Below are positions 11,034-22,281 of a DNA stretch of 64,000 nucleotides, in pieces (the stretch's first letter is position 1; each line of letters starts with the position of its first letter). Under the pieces are notes generated by a model that was given only the letters and a program-made list of their open reading frames with translations, did no database searches and was not told the DNA's origin. The position numbers and the translations under genes are program-made. Source of the DNA: Maniola hyperantus (Eukaryota > Arthropoda > Insecta > Lepidoptera > Nymphalidae); NCBI RefSeq assembly GCF_902806685.2, contig NC_048537.1, positions 16,080,720 through 16,144,719 of the forward strand, given 5' to 3'.

Positions 11034-11168
11034 CAGGTCTTAGAGGCATAAATGCACTGCTTACCCCAGTTGAATAGCTCAATGCATATTTTTCATAATG
11101 ACCTGCCAGTAAACAGGCTCCTACTTAACTAGTGCCTACCCTGGCTTCAAACCCTGTGCACGCCACTG
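11034..11168 (+). mobile_element. hAT-type MITE, CAGTGGCG family, 135 bp
   Basis: Ends CAGTGGCGTGCAGGT and GTGCACGCCACTG; 8-bp target duplication CTTCCATA on both sides (11026-11033, 11169-11176). It lies inside the 5' end of a Helitron-like copy. Partial relatives are at 29858-29950 and 30690-30733. Confidence 0.85.
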
Positions 11169-11170
11169 CT

Positions 11171-11402
11171 TCCATACTAATATTATAAATATGCGAAAGT
11201 GTGTCTGTCTGTTTGTCAGGTCTGTCTGTCTGCTAGCTTTTCACGGCCCATCCGTTCAACCAATTTTAATGAAATTTGGTACAGAGATAGCTTGCATCCC
11301 GGGGAAGGACATAAGCTACTTTTTATTCCGGAAAATCCAAGAGTTTTCACGGGATTTTTAAAAACCTAAATCCACGCGGACAAAGTCGCGGGCATCATCT
11401 AG
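11171..11402 (+). mobile_element. Helitron-like repeat with (GTCT)n
   Basis: ctaatattataaatatgcga aagtgtgtctgtctg ... ttggtacagagatagcttgc ... gtcgcgggcatcatCTAG. Related copies, some partial: 11603-11817(-), 11855-12107, 17808-18011, 34690-34912, 36240-36336, 44180-44525(-), 46664-46880(-), 61546-61752. Confidence 0.7.
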
Positions 11403-11602
11403 TGGATATATAAATAAAAATACCTATCTTGATGTGGCCACCTGCCTCTGACAGTCCATTCGATAAGGCAATGTTTTTCCTGTGGCTTTACTTGACATGT
11501 TTCAGCCGTGACTTGAAAAAAAAAGAAAATTTTTTGTAGCACACGGATTTTATAATAATACCTTCCTTTCCTTCCATATGAAAGCTTAATATTATATTCA
11601 AA

Positions 11603-12107
11603 TTAGCTGATGCCCGCGACTTCGTCCGCGTGGAATTAGAATTTTGAAAAATCCCGTGGGAACACTTTAATTTTGCGAGATAAAAAGTAGCCTATGTCAC
11701 TCTCCAGGTCTTAAACTATACCCATGCAAAAAATCACATCGATCCATTGCTCCGTTGCGACACGTGATTGAAGGACAAACTAACAAACAAACACACTTTC
11801 GCATTTTATAATAGGGGTAGTGATGGAAGTAAGCAAGTCCAATTTTATTTTCGAATTACTTAGCTTTTGCCTTCGACTTTATCCGCATGAAATTGATGAA
11901 ATGTGGTACAGATTTTATCCCGGAAAAGCAAAGTTTCCGTGGGATTCTTATGGTAAAATTTAGTACAGAGACAGCCTGCATCCCGGGAGTTTCCGAAAAA
12001 GTAGCCTGTATCAGTTGACATAGGCTACTTTTTATCCCAGATCATCAAAAAGTTCCTACGTGATTTTTGAAAAACCAAAATCCAAGTGGCTGACATCATC
12101 TAGTTTG
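11603..12107 (-). mobile_element. Two degraded Helitron-like copies
   Basis: 11603-11817 runs from agctgatgcccgcgacttcg to ctttcgcattttataatagg. 11855-12107 is a more diverged pair of partial copies containing gcctgcatcccggga and tcatctag. Confidence 0.6.
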
Positions 12108-12579
12108 ATAATAATAAATACTTTATTGATAACAACAGCACGGTAATATTATCATACAGTATTGTAACTCGGCCGTATCTTTGAAATAAATACCTACAGC
12201 AGCGCGGTACGTAAACATGCGATAGGGCTGCCCGCCTCCAGCATTTTAATTACATTTGCCTACTTTGTGTTTCCATTTAGTTTTGTGATTGTAATTTTTT
12301 TTATTTTATATATCTATACTAATAAATAAATAAACAAATAAAATGCTTCTGCGCGGTTATTGTTAAAAAACAAACACCATCCGTTCGTCACTGCGGCACA
12401 GTCGCGACTGGCTGCACCGCGAGCGCACCGCAAGATCGAGGCGCGTAGGTATAGCTCGCGTTTCGACCGTTTGTATGAAGTTGGAATACTGTATAGATAA
12501 CATTACCGTGACAACAGAGTCCATGTTTAGACGAGTCGTACGAGAGATACGCATTATTATTTCTAGGAAATCCCAAACA

Positions 12580-13463
12580 TTACATAGTTAACGTAAAGGG
12601 GTCACGACCCTCACCAATAAGGAATTCGACACCAATAGGGACTCTGTCATCATCTTAATCCATCGCCAGCCTACTAAGCACGGGTCTCCTCTCAAACGAA
12701 GATTGGAAGACTTTTTTTTAAATATTATAGAACAGCGCTTGGCTGCAATCAGACCTGGTGGCAAGTGATGCAACCTAAGATGGAGCGCGCTTGCCTAGAA
12801 GATGTCTATTCACACTTGAAGGTACCCATATATAAGGACGAGGAAAATCGCTTCGTACGTATCCGTGGAATTTCGATTACGTACGGGTGCAGAACTTGGC
12901 GATGCCTTGCGGTACGATATTAGAAAGGTGAATGAGGAACCAGATCGAAAAGTTCTTCGGCACACTCTCTGAAATACTGATATATCCTGTAAAATACCGA
13001 TAGACAGGCAACTTTGCGCCGATGTTCCAAACTTTGATGTCTAGAATTGACCAGCGCTTCGTCACCAATGAGTCTTCTAGCGCGACGGTACACCGAATCC
13101 AATGCATCGAGCCGATACTTGGCAGAGCTATCCGTTAAATGGCTGCAGTACTCCATGCACGATCGAACGTGTGCTTGGTACAGGGTAAAAAGCTGTATAG
13201 GGACTTCATTGGTCCCCTGAGGTGGGTCCTCAGTCCTCAGCAGGCGCCCCTGGCTGGGTTGTGCGAACGTGTTTGGCCCCGTAGCCCAGCCACCAGGCGA
13301 TGCGTGGAACATCGTGGGGTCGGTACGATTCCGACATAACCTCCGTGCCTCCCCGGGTGCGGTGGTATCCATGAGGATTTCCCCACAGAAAAAAAAGGGT
13401 AAAAAGCTGTTCCGGTGTGAAGTACCGTTTGACTTGCACACAAAATGCACACACTCCAAATAG
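12580..13463 (-). mobile_element. Jockey/CR1-type LINE 3' remnant
   Basis: The minus strand encodes LFTLYQAHVRSCMEYCSHL, AKYRLDALDSVYRRARRLIG, SLEHRRKVACLSVFYRI and ECAEELFDLVPHSPF, the terminal region of ORF2 in Jockey-like LINEs. A 3' UTR with gatgcaacctaagatgg (plus strand) and a SINE-like tail at 12630-12712 belongs with it. The coding part is interrupted by the insertion 13197-13396. Confidence 0.78.
13197..13396 (+). mobile_element. 200-bp retroposed insertion in the LINE remnant
   Basis: The insertion ends with eight A and is flanked by the 14-bp duplication gggtaaaaagctgt (13183-13196, 13397-13410). It is GC-rich (gtgcctccccgggtgcggtg), and its origin is unrecognised; possibly a LINE 3' UTR. 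Confidence 0.75.
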
Positions 13464-13934
13464 TTACAGATGTGTTCTACTGCTATTGACTATTCTGAGT
13501 TGAGTCTCCGAGTAACTCTGGATATGCCGAATTGGAGTCCGAAATCTTAACCACTAGGTTATTAAGTATAGCTTGGTGGGAAGGAATCTACTATAACATA
13601 TTATTAAAAACAAGCTGACCCGGCGAACATAGTATCGCCTAACAGTCGATTTTTTTTTTTTTTTAAATACTTATTCTGCTATTCGAGACACCGGGTCAGC
13701 TAGACTTTATGGTATGGTATTAAAGTTCAAATTGACTTTTAAGTGATATTACGAATCTTTTGTATGGGAAAATAGACAAGTTTTTTTTTAGACTTTTTCA
13801 GGCAATTCTTTAAATTTTTCTCTCCGTAAGAACCATCCTCGTACTTCAAGGAATATTATAAAAAAGAATTAGCTAAATCGGTTCAGCTGTTCTCGAGATT
13901 TGTGCTAAGCAACACATTCAGCGATTCATTTTTA

Positions 13935-14497
13935 GGGTTCCGTAGCCGAATGGCAAAAAACGGAACCCTTATAGATTCGTCATGTCTGTCTGTCTGTCTG
14001 TCCGTCCGTATGTCACAGCCACTTTTCTCCGGAACTATAAGAGCTATACTGTTGAAACTTGGTAAGTAGATGTATTCTGTGAACCGCATAAAGATTTTTA
14101 CACAAAACTAGAAAAAAAAAATTTGGGGTTCCCCATACTTAGAACTGAAACTCAAAATTTTTTTTTCATCAAACCCATATGTGTGGGGTATTTATGGATA
14201 GGTCTTCAAAAATTATATTGAGGTTTCTAATATCATTTTTTTCTAAACTGAATAGTTTGCGCGAGAGACAATTCCAAAGTGGTAAAATGTGTGTCTCCCC
14301 CTGTAACTTCTAAAATTAGAGAATGATAAAACTAAAAAAAATATATGATGTACATTACCATGCAAACTTCCACCGAAAAATAGTTTGAACGAGATCTAGT
14401 AAGTTGTTTTTGATTTATCGTGCAAAATGTCGATAAAATACGATTGTACTACGGAACCCTCAGTGCGCGAGTCTGATTTGCACTTGGCCGGTTTTTA
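13935..14497 (-). mobile_element. Interspersed repeat, ACCGGCCAAGTGC ... GGTACGGAACCCTAAAAA family
   Basis: The longest copy (about 560 bp). On the minus strand it starts accggccaagtgcaaatcag and ends with ggaaccctaaaaa, and includes (cagacagacagaca). It may be a MITE or SINE; no target duplication was resolved. Further copies: 18358-18775, 24474-24902, 25170-25596(-), 41811-42236, 47225-47560(-), 50289-55430 (interrupted) and 57515-57870 (interrupted); partial at 4359-4560, 41463-41612, 42237-42500, 30090-30150 and 63945-64000. Confidence 0.7.
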
Positions 14498-14703
14498 TAT
14501 ATAGAAAGAAGATATACATACCTCTTCCCTCAATACGATAAACCGATATTCCGAGCACACACACAAGCCACCAAACAAAGAACATTGTGTACCTACGAAT
14601 ATTGATAAACAGGGGTTATCAGTAAAGATGCCGATTTGCGCTCGCTTTATATACCCAATACTGAATACAACTAAATCGATTACGACTACGAGTCAATCAA
14701 GAT

Positions 14704-14880
14704 AGAGCCTCAATTGCTCAACCGGTAAAGGAGTGGACTGAAAACCGAAAGGTCGACGGTTCAAACCCCGCCCGTTGCACTATTGTGGTACCTACTCCTA
14801 GTACGAGCCTGACGCTTAGTTGGAGAGGAAAGGGAGATTAGTCATTTAATATGGCTAATATTCTTTAAAAAAAAAAAAAA
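14704..14880 (+). mobile_element. tRNA-Phe-like SINE, copy 1
   Basis: gagcctcaattgctcaaccg ... ggactgaaaaccgaaaggtc ... ggttcaaaccccgcc resembles tRNA-Phe (anticodon arm with GAA) but cannot fold fully. The tail ends with 14 A. Confidence 0.82.
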
Positions 14881-14899
14881 CCATTGATTAATAATATAA

Positions 14900-15058
14900 G
14901 TCCCGCAAATTGCTATTGCGCCGGAACCATGTCTCATTACCGTCGAAATGACGTCATTTTGACGTCAGCTGAAATAAAAATATACCATCAGCTCGAAACT
15001 TCAGTCTAGTGCTGACGCTACTGAAATGGCGGTCACGCGCATTAGCAATTTGCGGGAC
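14900..15058 (-). mobile_element. MITE, GTCCCGCAAATTGCTA family, copy 2
   Basis: Same ends and interior as the copy at 7548, in opposite orientation. Confidence 0.85.
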
Positions 15059-15101
15059 GAATATTTGCATTTAGTATTACGAGTTTCTTTATATACTGTC
15101 A

Positions 15102-15412
15102 GTGATAGCCTACTGGTTAAGACGTTCGCCTCCTAATGAGGTCGGAGTTCGATCCCGGGTATGCACCTCTAATTTTTAGACTTTAGATAATTAAGTATCA
15201 CTTGCTTTAACAGTGAAGGAAAACATGCCTGAGAGTTCTAAATAAATGTTCTCAAATGTGTACGAAGTCTGCTAATGAGCACTCGACCAGCGTGGTGAAC
15301 CTAAACCAGTCAGAGGGTCAAACCACTGTGAGAGGAGACCCGTGTTCAGTAGTGAACCGAAGCCGAACCGAACAATGGGTTGTTGTTGTTGATGATGATG
15401 ATGATGATGAAA
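15102..15412 (+). mobile_element. tRNA-derived SINE with (GAT)n tail, copy 2
   Basis: Same head, body and tail as the copy at 8971; B box ggagttcgatcccgg. Confidence 0.82.
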
Positions 15413-15726
15413 GCCGTTAAAATAATTAATTAACATAACGAACCTGTACAATAGACTTAAAATACCAAACAACTGAATGAAAAAATTGTAGATCACAAAA
15501 TAACAACAGAGTTTTTCCATCAGCAAATCAAAACATTGAAAACCAATATTCATTTTTCGTTGGTATACTGCAGAAGTATGCTTTTAACATTTTAATTCCG
15601 TATAAAGGCTGTACCACACTCAACTTGCGATACTGCTGTCTCACGAAGACGGGCGAGTCGCGACGTTTGCGTGCTTATCGTGGTTCCTAGAAGTTATTAA
15701 GAAACCAAAGTGAGGTCTCCGGTCTA

Positions 15727-15906
15727 CAGTACGCGGCCAAAAGTGATGAACATCGATCTTTAGAAGGAGACAGCAGATTTGTAGATCACTGTCTCGGTCG
15801 TAGAGACCGACATAGAGTCATATGGGTATGAGTGACAGAGACAACGCTCTACAAAGATGAAATGTCATTCTAAAGGCCGATGTTAATCACTTTCGGCCAC
15901 GTACTG
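15727..15906 (+). mobile_element. TA-inserting MITE (CAGTA-GCGGC ends)
   Basis: CAGTACGCGGCCAAAAGTGA / TCACTTTCGGCCACGTACTG flanked by TA (15725-15726, 15907-15908). The interior carries long partly self-complementary cores (gtctctgtc, ctctacaaa). Confidence 0.8.
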
Positions 15907-15910
15907 TACT

Positions 15911-16916
15911 TGGGTGTATTTGTGGCTGTCCATCTGTCTGTCTGTCAGAGCCTTATAACTTCTTCATTGATAAATTTAATTTTACACGTGGTTGAAGCAA
16001 AAATAAAGCGGGTGTGATTCCATTTTTGAAAAGAGTCGGCAAGAGCTTTTTTATCATATCTTGTAGTAAGTAGCTTTTTATCTAGTGTACTCGGTAATTA
16101 AAAGACCTTGATAAAAGATGATGCTTTAAAAACAGCTGTTTTTTGGAGGCCATTTCAAATACTTACCTACTATGAAAGTAGCGTTCCTTTTGTCCAAAAA
16201 AATATCAAAGTTTCTCTCAAGCCACACCTAAAGAAGGTTTCTTTGAATATAAATCACCAATCCTATCGCTTGCAGATCAAAATTTTTCATTGATGGCATG
16301 TATTGTGTATGTACCTACGCGCGCGTTTAGTATGTCATCCTGCAGTGCGGTGTTACCGTCTGTTCACGCCTTAAGAGGAAATATTTCCAATACATTCCAA
16401 CCACGGCGACAAGGCATCAACTGTTTGAAGTTTTTTACTCCACTGCGAAATGTAAGGCTGTTTTCTAAGTGATATTTTTTATTAAATTGGGTGGAATTTC
16501 TAAACGTTCGGCCTAGAGAAAACCTACCTATCTTATAAAATAGTAAAACCTACCTCAAGTTTCTGGGTACAGTGACTTGAACTGTACGTTGGGGTCAGTC
16601 AGTCAGTTTTTCCTTTTAAATAATAAATAGCTTTTGGCCGTGAATTCGTCTGTGGTATATAATGTCTAATTTGTAGCTGATTTATTGCTTCTGGATAACG
16701 TAGCTTAACTAATGGTGAAATGATTATTTAAATTATTTGAGTAGTTTCAAACTCTTGATATTTGTACCTAATCAAATTAAAATTGTTTGAGTAGTTTCAT
16801 AGCTTATTGATCACGCACAACAGACGGAAACGTTTAAGTGCGGAAACCAGCCCAGAATGAAGAAAGAAAGAAGCTTATTGATCAACACAAACAAATCTTT
16901 CCTCTTTATAATACTA
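15911..16916. other. Unassigned AT-rich stretch
   Basis: Holds a (gtct)n remnant near 15930 and no recognisable gene; the two short open frames at 16108-16472 show no familiar motif. Confidence 0.4.
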
Positions 16917-17226
16917 CTAGCGACCCACCCCGGCTTCGCATGGGTGCAACGTAGATACTAATGTGATGTCATTGAGGTGCCATTGCCTCGGAAACCCTCA
17001 AATGAGAGGATTTTTTCCCGACCTAATTCACATTATTTCAATTTCTCTAGAGATCGCTATTTTTTGAGTACTAAACAATAGCTATAAACCTTCCTCTTGA
17101 ATCACTCTATCTATTGGTGAAAACCGCATTAAAATCCGTTGCGTAGTTTAAAAGATCTACGCGTTCATACATACATACATACATACAGACGCGGGAAGCG
17201 ACTTTATTTTATACTATGTAGAGATT
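16917..17226 (+). mobile_element. Interspersed repeat starting tagcgaccc-ccccggcttcgc
   Basis: ctagcgacccaccccggctt cgcatgggtgcaacgtagat ... aaaatccgttgcgtagttta aaagatctacgcg ... (catacata) ... ttttatactatgtagagatt. A second copy is at 47652-48026 and a partial inverse copy at 31290-31440. Confidence 0.68.
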
Positions 17227-17807
17227 ATAGCAATATTAAAGAGAATCATAATATTTTATTTTTATTACCTATTTAGTTAACGTTCTTAATAATAACTAAT
17301 TACATCAATATTAGTCTGTCTGTTACAGTTACAGGCCTCTCCTAGTTCCAAGCCTCTCATCAATTATACAGATGAGATAGAGGCTTATTAAGGGCATTAC
17401 TATCATAACAGCTCAATACAGAAACTCCTGGAAACGAAGTACAAGCTTTATCTTTAGATTAGTTTATTTAGTTAGATTAGATCAATCGAGAACTTAGAAA
17501 AAAAACGGTGTAATTTAATTACTTACTTACTTACGTACTTTTGATCAATTGAATGAATTCATTTCCAAGCAAAACGATCTAAAAGTGTGCTAAAATTAAA
17601 TCTAAAGTTCGCGATTTCAATCAAAATGCTAATTAAAAAGCTCCTCCCTTTTGATTCCAAAACATACAAAAAACAGTAAGTAATTTTACCACGAAATATT
17701 AAAAGCGCGAGCAAAGCGAGTGTGAAATTTTTCTCTAATTTTACAGAAAATAATATATGTACTGAATAGTGAAAAAGAATTCAAAAATATTTTTTCTCTT
17801 TATTACT

Positions 17808-18011
17808 ACTAATACTAATTTTATAAATGCGGAAGTGTGTCTGTCTGTCTGTCTGTCTGCTAGATTTCATGGCCCAACAGTTTAACCGATTTTGATGAAA
17901 TTTGGTACAGAGAAAGCTTACATCCCGGGGAAGGATTATATTATATTTTTTATCCCACGGGATTTTTTTAAAACCTACAGCCACGCAGACGAAGTCGCGG
18001 GCGTCATCTAG
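17808..18011 (+). mobile_element. Helitron-like repeat with (GTCT)n
   Basis: actaatactaattttataaa tgcggaagtgtgtctgtctg ... gcgggcgtcatCTAG. It lies 175 bases upstream of tRNA-His copy 1. Confidence 0.68.
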
Positions 18012-18185
18012 TTTTTTTATAAGTTACTTACTGTAATTTTGTCTGGTAAAAAATATCACTTATTATGTATAGAGCCTTACTGTATCCACTCGAGCATTAA
18101 ATTGATATGACTGTCGAGTTTGTGGCGGGGTCTCATTATGACAAGGTATTGGATGTTTTCGCCGGACCTTTCACCAGCTCCGACA

Positions 18186-18257
18186 GCCGTGATCGTCTAG
18201 TGGTTAGGACCCTACGTTGTGGCCGTAGTAACCCAGGTTCGAATCCTGGTCACGGCA
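18186..18257 (+). tRNA. tRNA-His (anticodon GTG), copy 1
   Basis: This is a 72-base cloverleaf: acceptor stem GCCGTGA/TCACGGC, D-loop AGTGGTTA, anticodon stem CTACG/CGTAG with GTG at 18219-18221, T-arm CCAGG-TTCGAAT-CCTGG, and discriminator A. The extra 5' G of histidine tRNA is added after transcription. Internal A and B boxes are intact, and oligo-T lies about 27 bases downstream. Flanks are shared with the other two copies (see findings). Confidence 0.95.
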
Positions 18258-18357
18258 GCTAACAGCTGTCGCGGCGGAGCTTTATTTTTTCTTTGAAAAT
18301 TTTTCTATTAAGTAGGTACCACTCATGATATGATTATTGTTTTATATATTAAAAAAA

Positions 18358-18775
18358 TGTCAAAAAATGCAAGTTAGACTGACGTACCGAGGGTTCCGTA
18401 TTATATTCGTATTTTTTCGACATTTTGCACGATAAATCAAAAATTATTATGCATAAAAATAAACAAAAATCTGTTTTATAATGTAGGTGATATATTATGA
18501 TACCCTACTTGGTATAGTTATCTAACTCTGAAAATTGAAAACTAATTATATACCTAACATAATTTTTTTTTGTGATGTAACTACAAATTCACGGTTTTAG
18601 GAATATTTTCGTTTACTTGTGCTATAAGACCTACCTACCTACCAAATTTCACGATTCTAGGTCAACGGGAAGTAACCTATAGGTTTCTTGACAGACACGA
18701 GTACGACAGTCAGACAACGAAGTGATCCTATAAGGGTTCCTTTTTTTCTTTGAGGTACGGAACCCTAAAAACCAG
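18358..18775 (+). mobile_element. ACCGGCCAAGTGC-family repeat
   Basis: gcaagttagactgacgtacc gagggttccgta ... gataccctacttggtatagt ... gaggtacggaaccctaaaaa. Confidence 0.7.
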
Positions 18776-19973
18776 AAAACATGCAAGGTTCTGGAAAAAT
18801 TGCAGGAAAATTGTTCCCTTAACACCAAAGACACCTGTCAAGTTCTTCTTCTTCCTCTTCAAACTTCCGAAATTGATCCCTATGGAGTTGTTTTGAAGTT
18901 TTTGTCACTAACTCGATGGCTAATTTCATTATTCTTTAATGGCCCTTGATGATTTTGTGACGGACAAAAGCTTGGGGGAACTTATTTAATTAATTTGTGC
19001 TGTAGTTTAAAATTAATATTCTTTTTGTGGAGGTAATATTGTGCTTTGGCTTGATTAATATAATATTGACTAGCTTTAGACCGCGACTTCGCGTCGAATA
19101 ACGTTCTTAAAAACCCCGTGTAGGCTAGATCATCACTACCCATATTATAAAGTATGCGAAAGTGTTTGTTTATTGGCTTGTCAAGTCGCAACGAATCGAT
19201 GTGATTTTGTGCAGGGATATAGTTAAAGACTGACAGGGATATAGTTAGAGAGTGACATAAGAATAGAATAGAATAGAATAATGTTTATTCGAGGTATCAT
19301 ATACATGGTGTAGGCAATAGGTATTGTTCTGTACAGCAGTGCAATACTTCAAACAGGTAGGCCACTCAGCTTGTGTTGAGACGTCGGGCCCCTCAGACAC
19401 AAACCTCTATGGCAGATCTGAGGTTGGTACCTCAGATTCGCCGTAGGACGCCCAACCTTTTTATCCTGGAAAATCAAAGAGTTACCACTTGAGATTTACC
19501 TAAAAGCCTAAACACTGACAGACAGACTGACTGATTGATCTATCAACGCACTACCTATAAGCCTATAACAGGTCTTTGAAGTACCTTCTACTGTTGTACT
19601 CTTGTAGCCAGCTGATGTTTTTCTAACTTAGCGACCATCTTTTCGCACATTCTCTCGTGGACACCTGCCCTTAATAAAATAAGGGTATCGTAGGTATATC
19701 GTAAAACTGTGGTATTAGGTGAGATTTATATAATAAAATAAAGGTAAGATAAGTAAGATTTATAATATGAACGTTAACGGCAGAGAGAGAACGCATAAAC
19801 CCTTCTGTCGTCGGGAATAATTACACATCTATATACGTTTATGTTGCCATTCGCGACGACAATAAAACAAATAACAGTTTCATACACTTTATTGCGTCAC
19901 GGATTCATAGTAAAGATGTTCGCACATCTAGAAGCAAGTTCCGTACGCGCTGAATTTAAAGCATTTGTTGGTA

Positions 19974-20147
19974 CAGTAAGCGGCACAAAGTAATGTACAT
20001 CGGTTTTTAGAATGACATTTCGGCTTTGTAGAGCGTTGTCTCTGTCACGTATATGACGTTTTGTCGGTCTCAACGACAGACACAACGCTCTACAAATCTG
20101 CTATCTCCTTCTAAAGGTCGATGTACATTACTTTCTGTCGCTTACTG
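19974..20147 (+). mobile_element. TA-inserting MITE (CAGTAAGCGGC ends), copy in left duplicate
   Basis: CAGTAAGCGGCACAAAGTAA ... TTACTTTCTGTCGCTTACTG flanked by TA. Self-complementary along nearly its whole length. Confidence 0.8.
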
Positions 20148-20378
20148 TATACCGTTTCAATCTTGTGAGGTACGGCACTCGTTGCGGGAAGGTAACACCG
20201 CACATCGAAATTTAGAAAGAGATAGATAGCAGTTTCGTAAAGAGTTGTCTCTGTCGTCGAGACTGACAAAACGTCACACAAGTGAGTGACAGAGACGAGC
20301 TCTAAGGAGCAGAATTTTTTTTTACCTATTAACTTTTTTTTTTTTTTTTTATACAATAAAACTTAAAGCTAGCCTTAT

Positions 20379-20759
20379 CTAATTACTATATAAATCATGA
20401 CCGCGTGGAATGGTGCCAAGAATACTGGCTGCATTTCCGCGCTGGACAGCCAGGCTGATCCGCTGCGCAAAAAATGAGCCAGCCCTTCTGTCACCAGTTG
20501 AGGCTATTAATCGCGGTGAAATGTCTCGTAAAAAATTTTTAGCACTAAGACTCCATGGCCCCAGGGTCTCCACGGCAAACGGCACAAAAATGTAACTCTC
20601 TATAATAGAGGCATACTTGCGCCGCTTGCCGTTTTCAGCTGTTTCTGCTGCGGCTCCCGGTCTTGATGCTGTCTTCCTGATATGACATGGGGCCAATGTG
20701 TCAACGCAAGTTGCGTCCCACATTAGCGCCCGTCCCCGTTCCCAGGGAACCAGCGTCAA
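20379..20759 (-). pseudogene. Fragment of a mobile-element-type protein, family not resolved
   Basis: A 126-codon open frame contains LVPWERGRALMWDATCVDTLA, then KRRKYASI, FVPFAVETLG and RISLAVQRGNAASILGT. From memory, such C-terminal blocks recur in many animal genomes next to reverse-transcriptase frames, but I cannot name the element. It has no neighbours of the same kind and sits exactly between the two halves of the direct duplication, so it is probably a dead fragment. Confidence 0.5.
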
Positions 20760-21615
20760 TCCATCAGGTATTTAAACACTTTCGCATATTATAAAATATG
20801 CGAAAGTGTTTGTTTATTGGCTTGTCAAGTCGCAACGAATCGATGTGATTTTGTGCAGGGATATAGTTAAAGACTGACAGGGATATAGTTAGAAAGTGAC
20901 ATAAGAATAGAATAGAATAGAATAATTTTTATTCGAGGTATCATACATGGTGTAGGCGATATCGTTCTGTACAGCAGTGCAACACCTCGAACAGGTAGGC
21001 CACTCAGCTTGTGTTGAGTCGTCGCGTCGGGCCCCTCAGACACAAACCTCTATGGCAGATCTGAGGTTGGTACCTCAGATTCGCCGTAGGACGCCCAACC
21101 TTTTTATCCTGGAAAATCAAAGAGTTACCACTTGAGATTTACCTAAAAGCCTAAACACTGACAGACAGACTGACTGATTGATCTATCAACGCACTACCTA
21201 TAAGCCTATAACAGGTCTTTGAAGTACCTTCTACTGTTGTACTCTTGTAGCCAGCTGATGTTTTTCTAACTTAGCGACCATCTTTTCGCACATTCTCTCG
21301 TGGACACCTGCCCTTAATAAAATAAGGGTATCGTAGGTATATCGTAAAACTGTGGTATTAGGTGAGATTTATATAATAAAATAAAGGTAAGATAAGTAAG
21401 ATTTATAATATGAACGTTAACGGCAGAGAGAGAACGCATAAACCATTCTGTCGTCGGGAATAATTACACATCTATATACGTTTATGTTGCCATTCGCGAC
21501 GACAATAAAACAAATAACAGTTTCATACACTTTATTGCGTCACGGATTCATAGTAAAGATGTTCGCACATCTAGAAGCAAGCTCCGTACGCGCTGATTTA
21601 AAGCTTTTTTTGGTA

Positions 21616-21853
21616 CAGTAAGCGGCACCTTTGTGCCGCTTTAAATTTTGGCTTTAAAGCCGAAATGTCATTCTAAAAACCGATGTACATTACTTTTAAT
21701 GTACATCGGTTTTTAGAATGACATTTCGGCTTTGTAGAGCGTTGTCTCTGTCACCTATATGACGTTTTGTCGGTCTCAACGACAGACACAACGCTCTACA
21801 AATCTGCTATCTCCTTCTAAAGGTCGATGTACATTACTTTCTGCCGCTTACTG
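21616..21853 (+). mobile_element. TA-inserting MITE, rearranged copy in right duplicate
   Basis: Same element as at 19974, but its first ~50 bases have been copied in inverse orientation and inserted. This creates a perfect 37-bp hairpin at 21656-21733 and a short gcggcac/gtgccgc hairpin at 21622-21639. Confidence 0.8.
21656..21733. repeat. Perfect 37-bp hairpin
   Basis: Arms 21656-21692 and 21697-21733 are exact complements around the loop cttt. Confidence 0.95.
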
Positions 21854-22107
21854 TATACCGTTTCAATCTTGTGAGGTACGGCACTCGTTGCGGGAAGGTA
21901 ACACCACACATCGAACTTTAGAAAGAGATAGCAGTTTCGTAAAGAGTTGTCTCTGTCGTCGAGACTGACAAAACGTCACAAAAGTATGAGTGACAGAGAC
22001 GAGCTCCATGAAGCAGAAATCTCTTTCCAAAGTTCGATGTGCAATAATTCCTGCTGGGTAGGTATAGATTTGAGGTAAAATATAGTAATTCCACGTCGCT
22101 GTTATAA

Positions 22108-22278
22108 GTCCCGCAATTTGCTATTGCGCTGGAACCATGTGTCATTATGACATCGAAATGACGACCTTTTGACGTCATTTGACGTATATTTAAGTAAAAT
22201 TATACCATCAGCTCGAAACTTCAGCCTAGTGTTGACGTCACTAAAATGGCGGCCACGCGCATTAGCAATTTGCGGGAC
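22108..22278 (-). mobile_element. MITE, GTCCCGCAAATTGCTA family, copy 3
   Basis: Same family as 7548 and 14900, slightly longer (171 bp). It abuts a LINE 3' end at 22282. Confidence 0.85.
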
Positions 22279-22281
22279 TTA

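Larger units (their letters stand above)
19137..22040 (+). repeat. Direct duplication of about 1.1 kb around an ORF fragment
   Basis: 19137-20300 and 20783-22040 share most of their sequence in order: the gcgaaagtgtttgtttattg start, (gaata)n, ggcagatctgaggttggtac, ctgatgtttttctaacttag, cggcagagagagaacgcata, a MITE, and the gtctctgtcgtcgagactga end. The right copy has an inverted insertion at 21629-21696. Confidence 0.88.

Noticed and set aside
12920..13459. 179-codon ORF as a host gene
   Set aside because: It is a LINE reverse-transcriptase end with a retroposed insertion that happens to stay open.
20379..20759. 126-codon frame as an intact host gene
   Set aside because: No exon context, lies between two duplicate arms, and has wording typical of repeated mobile-element proteins.
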